Assembly (NCBI GenBank): GCA_015257705.1
Contig: JABZJR010000004.1
Coordinates: forward strand, 1-24,143
Source of the DNA: Nanosynbacter sp.
GTDB taxonomy: Bacteria; Patescibacteriota; Saccharimonadia; Saccharimonadales; Saccharimonadaceae
Direction: 5' to 3'
DNA length: 24,143 bases
Shown: positions 21,553 through 24,143 of the stretch, in pieces
Layout: each line of letters opens with the position of its first letter
Numbering within the stretch: position 1 is the first letter of the stretch
Notes under the pieces: generated by a model
The model's database searches: none
What the model was told of the DNA's origin: nothing
The model's input: the letters and a program-made list of their open reading frames with translations, nothing else
Position numbers and translations under genes: made by a program

Positions 21553-21771
21553 ATGGCAAAGAAGAATACGAAACGAAAGCTGATTGGTTTGGTGAGTAAC
21601 TTGAGCAACCACCGAACTTACTATACTACTGTTAACACCCAGAATCGCACCACAAAAGGTCAGGGTAAATTGACACTACGTAAGTACGACCCAATTGCAA
21701 AGCAACACGCTACTTACACCGAGACTAAGAAAAACCTTGGTCGCAACGAAGTTAAGGCTCGTAAAAGCTAA
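21553..21771 (+). CDS. rpmG: 50S ribosomal protein L33
   Basis: The 72-aa product matches L33, near the E site of the 50S subunit: RTYYTTVNTQNRTTKGQGKL (the YTTxKN-like segment), then LRKYDPIAKQHATYTETKK. All four zinc cysteines of the C+ form are absent, so this is the zinc-independent form. It extends about 15-20 residues beyond the usual 50-55. It stands alone with its own promoter and terminator, away from other ribosomal genes. Confidence 0.85.
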   Translation: MAKKNTKRKLIGLVSNLSNHRTYYTTVNTQNRTTKGQGKLTLRKYDPIAKQHATYTETKKNLGRNEVKARKS

Positions 21772-21789
21772 TTTAACAGGATTACACAG

Positions 21790-21818
21790 AAACTCCCTCG
21801 CATTTAGAGGGAGTTTTT
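21790..21818 (+). terminator. Terminator of rpmG
   Basis: AAACTCCCTC (21790-21799) pairs perfectly with GAGGGAGTTT (21807-21816) around a 7-nt loop and ends in five Ts. Confidence 0.9.
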
Positions 21819-21837
21819 ATTTGGCAAGAATGTTTGG

Positions 21838-23040
21838 CTATTTCCTCAATCGAGATTTCATATCACGAATGGTATTCATATAGTAAAGAAAAGCGTCGTA
21901 TGGCGAATCATACGGACTAAAATAAGCGTGAACGTCGCCGTCAGTAAAATTCTTCGTTCCCATGTAATAGAAGTGGTCTGAAGTTTGCAATTTTCGCCAA
22001 TCGCTAATTAAACCTTCGTCCTTACTATTCAAGACCTCATCTTCAAACTCATAGACATATCGCAAAGCTTCTTTCTGCAGGCTGTTTCCGTTCCAAGCCG
22101 TCAAATCCCGCTCGGCGTCCGCCCACGTTACAGGTGACGGCATACTTATTTCACCGGCAGGCGCATTCGCGTCCAGCGCTTCGCTAACGGTATAGAAAGT
22201 ATTACCACTAGCGCTCAACCATTTATCAACAAACTTCTCAAAGAAGCCGAAAATCCCAGATTCCGCCCATTGATGTTCGCCGAAAGTTTCATAGTCCATA
22301 AACAAGTTAAGCAGTGGCGCGTAACGGACAGAATCTTCCACCCACGTGTTAAACTTGTCCGCGGTCAACGGCCATTCATTCCATTTTCGATCACTAAACC
22401 TAAACGCTAAATCATCACTCAATCGATAATTCTTAAGTAGCAATCCAATTTTCTTCGTGCCTCTCGGTTGATATACATAATTCGGACTGCGCCAATTCAA
22501 AATCGGATCCCAACCTTCAGCCAGCACACCCTTGAAACCATCCTGCTCAGCCCATTTTGCCAAGTCGTCGCTATATGCCAATTCTGTATTTGCCAAAACT
22601 CGCGTTTCCGCACCAAAAATCTCACGAATCTTCCAGCGGTGAAGCTCAACTTGACGCTCGAATTCCTTGCGCGAATAGAAAAACGCCAGACTGTGATGAT
22701 ACGGACTTGATAAGATTTCTACTTGACCAGTCTTTACCAAGCGCTTGAAGCTTTCCAAAACTTCAGGATTAAACCTTTCGGCTTGCTCTAAAAACGTTCC
22801 ACTAAAACTCAGCGAGATCTTAAAATCAGGATATTTTTTCAATAATTTTTCAAGTAAAGCATTCATCGGCAAATACGACTTTTCTGCAACTTTTTGGAAT
22901 ATTTTTTGATTGTCCTGATCTGGATTTTGACCGCCAGAGAAATAATTATGCTTCCAAGCCACGTCAAATATACTATACTCGCGTATTCGCCACGGTTGAT
23001 GTACGTGTAGATATAAAACTATTCCTTTATTTTTATTCAT
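21838..23040 (-). CDS. GH57 family glycoside hydrolase (alpha-glucan-acting)
   Basis: The 400-aa product has GH57 landmarks: LHVHQPWR at residues 11-18, nucleophile Glu153 in ANTELAYSDD, and acid/base Asp249 in LFMDYETFGEHQW. GH57 enzymes act on alpha-glucans (alpha-amylase, 4-alpha-glucanotransferase, branching enzyme); this short form is usually labelled alpha-amylase-like and lacks the C-terminal domains of branching enzymes. The start is taken as ATG 23040, overlapping the upstream stop as ATGA with GGAG 7 nt before it, instead of an upstream codon at 23070. Pairing with a GT4 glycosyltransferase points to storage glucan synthesis or turnover. Confidence 0.9.
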   Translation of the reverse strand: MNKNKGIVLYLHVHQPWRIREYSIFDVAWKHNYFSGGQNPDQDNQKIFQKVAEKSYLPMNALLEKLLKKYPDFKISLSFSGTFLEQAERFNPEVLESFKRLVKTGQVEILSSPYHHSLAFFYSRKEFERQVELHRWKIREIFGAETRVLANTELAYSDDLAKWAEQDGFKGVLAEGWDPILNWRSPNYVYQPRGTKKIGLLLKNYRLSDDLAFRFSDRKWNEWPLTADKFNTWVEDSVRYAPLLNLFMDYETFGEHQWAESGIFGFFEKFVDKWLSASGNTFYTVSEALDANAPAGEISMPSPVTWADAERDLTAWNGNSLQKEALRYVYEFEDEVLNSKDEGLISDWRKLQTSDHFYYMGTKNFTDGDVHAYFSPYDSPYDAFLYYMNTIRDMKSRLRK

Positions 23041-24143
23041 GCCAGCGCTCCTTTGTATAGTTTCAGACATTTTCTAGCGGCGTCTTGCCAGGAAATTCTC
23101 GCGTATTCATTCTTAACGTTTTTCTTCAGAGACTTCTGTAAGGCAGGTGATTCAGCGATATTAACAATTTCATCCGCCAATTTATTCACGTCCCAATAAT
23201 CAAACCGCATAATATTATTCAGAACCTCGCCGACGCCAGATTGACGACTAATAAGTAGTGCCGTATCATGATGTGCCGCCTCCAAGGCAGTCAAGCCAAA
23301 TGGCTCAGAAACCGAACTCATCACAAAAACATCAATCAAACAGTAAATATCTCGCCACTGTTTTCCGCGCACAAATCCCGTAAAAATCATCTTATCGCTA
23401 ATACCTAAATCTGCCGCCAGCTCAATCAGTTCATCTCTTTGCTCGCCATTTCCAGATAAAACAAAAACTATTTTCTCATATTTCTCAAGCGCCTTCGCTG
23501 CAGCTCGCACAAAATACGTCAAACCCTTCTGAACCGTGAGTCGCGTCAACGCGCCGACAACCGTATAGCCGTCCTTTTTCAACTCTTCCAAGTACCTGTA
23601 AGTGCTGGCGTCATACTCATGCGGCGGCAAATCAGCCAAATCAATCGCGTTATAAACCACCTCAATTTTCTCTGGCGGAATGTGATAATTCTTAACAATT
23701 ATTTCCTTCGTGATTTCACTAACGGCGATTATCCGATCAGCCATCAACAAGCCTTGTTGCTCAATTTCGTGAACTAGAGGATTTCCTGACTGCTCGCCAG
23801 AACGGTCAAATTCCGTCGCGTGAACGTGCACAATTAGCGGCGCGCCCGTCATTTCCTTAGCAATTATTCCAGCCTCCATTGTCAACCAATCATGCGCGTG
23901 AATCGCGTCGGGATGATGATTTTTCACAAACTTCCGAACGTATTTGCCATAACGCCTCTGTACGGCACGCATCGGTGAAAGACCATATTCGTCCTTAGCG
24001 TTTTCACGGTCTTCCTCTGAACCGTTATTATACGCACCCAAATCGTGATAATTCGGCGGCAAAGGAGTAGCTGAATAGATATTCATATAGTCAATTCCAG
24101 GATGCTCGGCGGTGTAGGGAATGATAAAGTCGATATCAACGCC
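23037..24143 (-). CDS. GT4 glycosyltransferase, glycogen synthase-like, 5' end outside the window
   Basis: The frame is open to the window edge. In front of the Met at 24086 are 19 more in-frame codons (GVDIDFIIPYTAEHPGIDY), so the true start lies outside. The remaining 368 residues show a GT-B fold GT4 enzyme: the IHAHDWLTMEAG segment, VHATEFDRSG, IIAVSEITKE, GALTRLTVQKGL in the nucleotide-sugar domain, and SEPFGLTALEA, the EX7E donor-binding motif. Such enzymes transfer glucose from ADP- or UDP-glucose. The 4-nt overlap with the GH57 gene indicates coupled expression and a joint role in alpha-glucan metabolism. Confidence 0.88.
   Translation of the reverse strand, partial: GVDIDFIIPYTAEHPGIDYMNIYSATPLPPNYHDLGAYNNGSEEDRENAKDEYGLSPMRAVQRRYGKYVRKFVKNHHPDAIHAHDWLTMEAGIIAKEMTGAPLIVHVHATEFDRSGEQSGNPLVHEIEQQGLLMADRIIAVSEITKEIIVKNYHIPPEKIEVVYNAIDLADLPPHEYDASTYRYLEELKKDGYTVVGALTRLTVQKGLTYFVRAAAKALEKYEKIVFVLSGNGEQRDELIELAADLGISDKMIFTGFVRGKQWRDIYCLIDVFVMSSVSEPFGLTALEAAHHDTALLISRQSGVGEVLNNIMRFDYWDVNKLADEIVNIAESPALQKSLKKNVKNEYARISWQDAARKCLKLYKGALA

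Noticed and set aside
22468..22748. Plus-strand ORFs inside the GH57 gene, and similar ORFs opposite other genes
   Set aside because: They lie opposite well-supported coding sequence, lack start signals and show no family resemblance.
1..24143. UGA recoding as in Gracilibacteria or Absconditabacteria
   Set aside because: Several clear genes end in TGA at the expected family length (for example at 3994 and 5782), and Trp is encoded by TGG.
1..24143. CRISPR array or tandem repeat array
   Set aside because: No regularly spaced repeats were seen; the only long exact repeat noticed is the pair of 26-mers around the GrpB gene.

Overview
The window looks like a chromosome segment of an ultra-small candidate-phyla-radiation bacterium, most likely Candidatus Saccharibacteria (TM7). 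This is an inference from gene style and order. Intergenic spaces are tiny, start and stop codons overlap (ATGA or TAATG), UGA is used as a stop, and ribosomal proteins S4 and L33 lack zinc cysteines. No database search was possible.

Bases 1-3060 hold the end of the alpha operon: rpsK (partial), rpsD, rpoA, rplQ, rplM and rpsI, closed by an intrinsic terminator. Bases 3131-6081 hold an alpha/beta hydrolase, a CYTH protein, a GrpB-type nucleotidyltransferase, a Ham1/RdgB pyrophosphatase and a small hypothetical. The GrpB gene lies between two perfect 26-bp direct repeats. The downstream repeat still encodes the old 3' end of the CYTH gene, so GrpB appears to be an inserted cassette.

Bases 6084-8375 hold two tiny membrane ORFs, then a leader that looks like a transcription attenuator: a 25-codon ORF with one Trp codon, an antiterminator pairing and a terminator. 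It precedes an Asp/Glu racemase and trpS. An RluA/RluD-type pseudouridine synthase, a DNA polymerase III delta-prime subunit and an anchored TPR protein follow, then tRNA-Thr(TGT) and tRNA-Tyr(GTA).

Bases 11294-14910 are an accessory island between the tRNA pair and tRNA-Thr(GGT). It has a GC-richer coiled-coil gene with aromatic residues in heptad spacing, then a row of small, individually promoted hypothetical genes, including a tandem paralogous pair and one probable frameshift.

Bases 14948-20189 (minus strand) are a two-gene restriction-modification locus. The 1422-aa protein fuses a GIY-YIG-like nuclease, an SF2 helicase, an N6-adenine methyltransferase and a probable target-recognition region, like a Type ISP enzyme with a different nuclease. 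A 321-aa partner follows it. An ADP-ribosylglycohydrolase gene is divergent from this locus. Then come rpmG (L33) and a minus-strand GT4 glycosyltransferase-GH57 glucan pair that runs off the window.

A thread through the window is transcription style. Many genes have a -10 box, often the extended form TGnTATAAT, ending only 6-9 nt before the ATG, with no Shine-Dalgarno sequence. This predicts leaderless mRNAs and moves several start codons.
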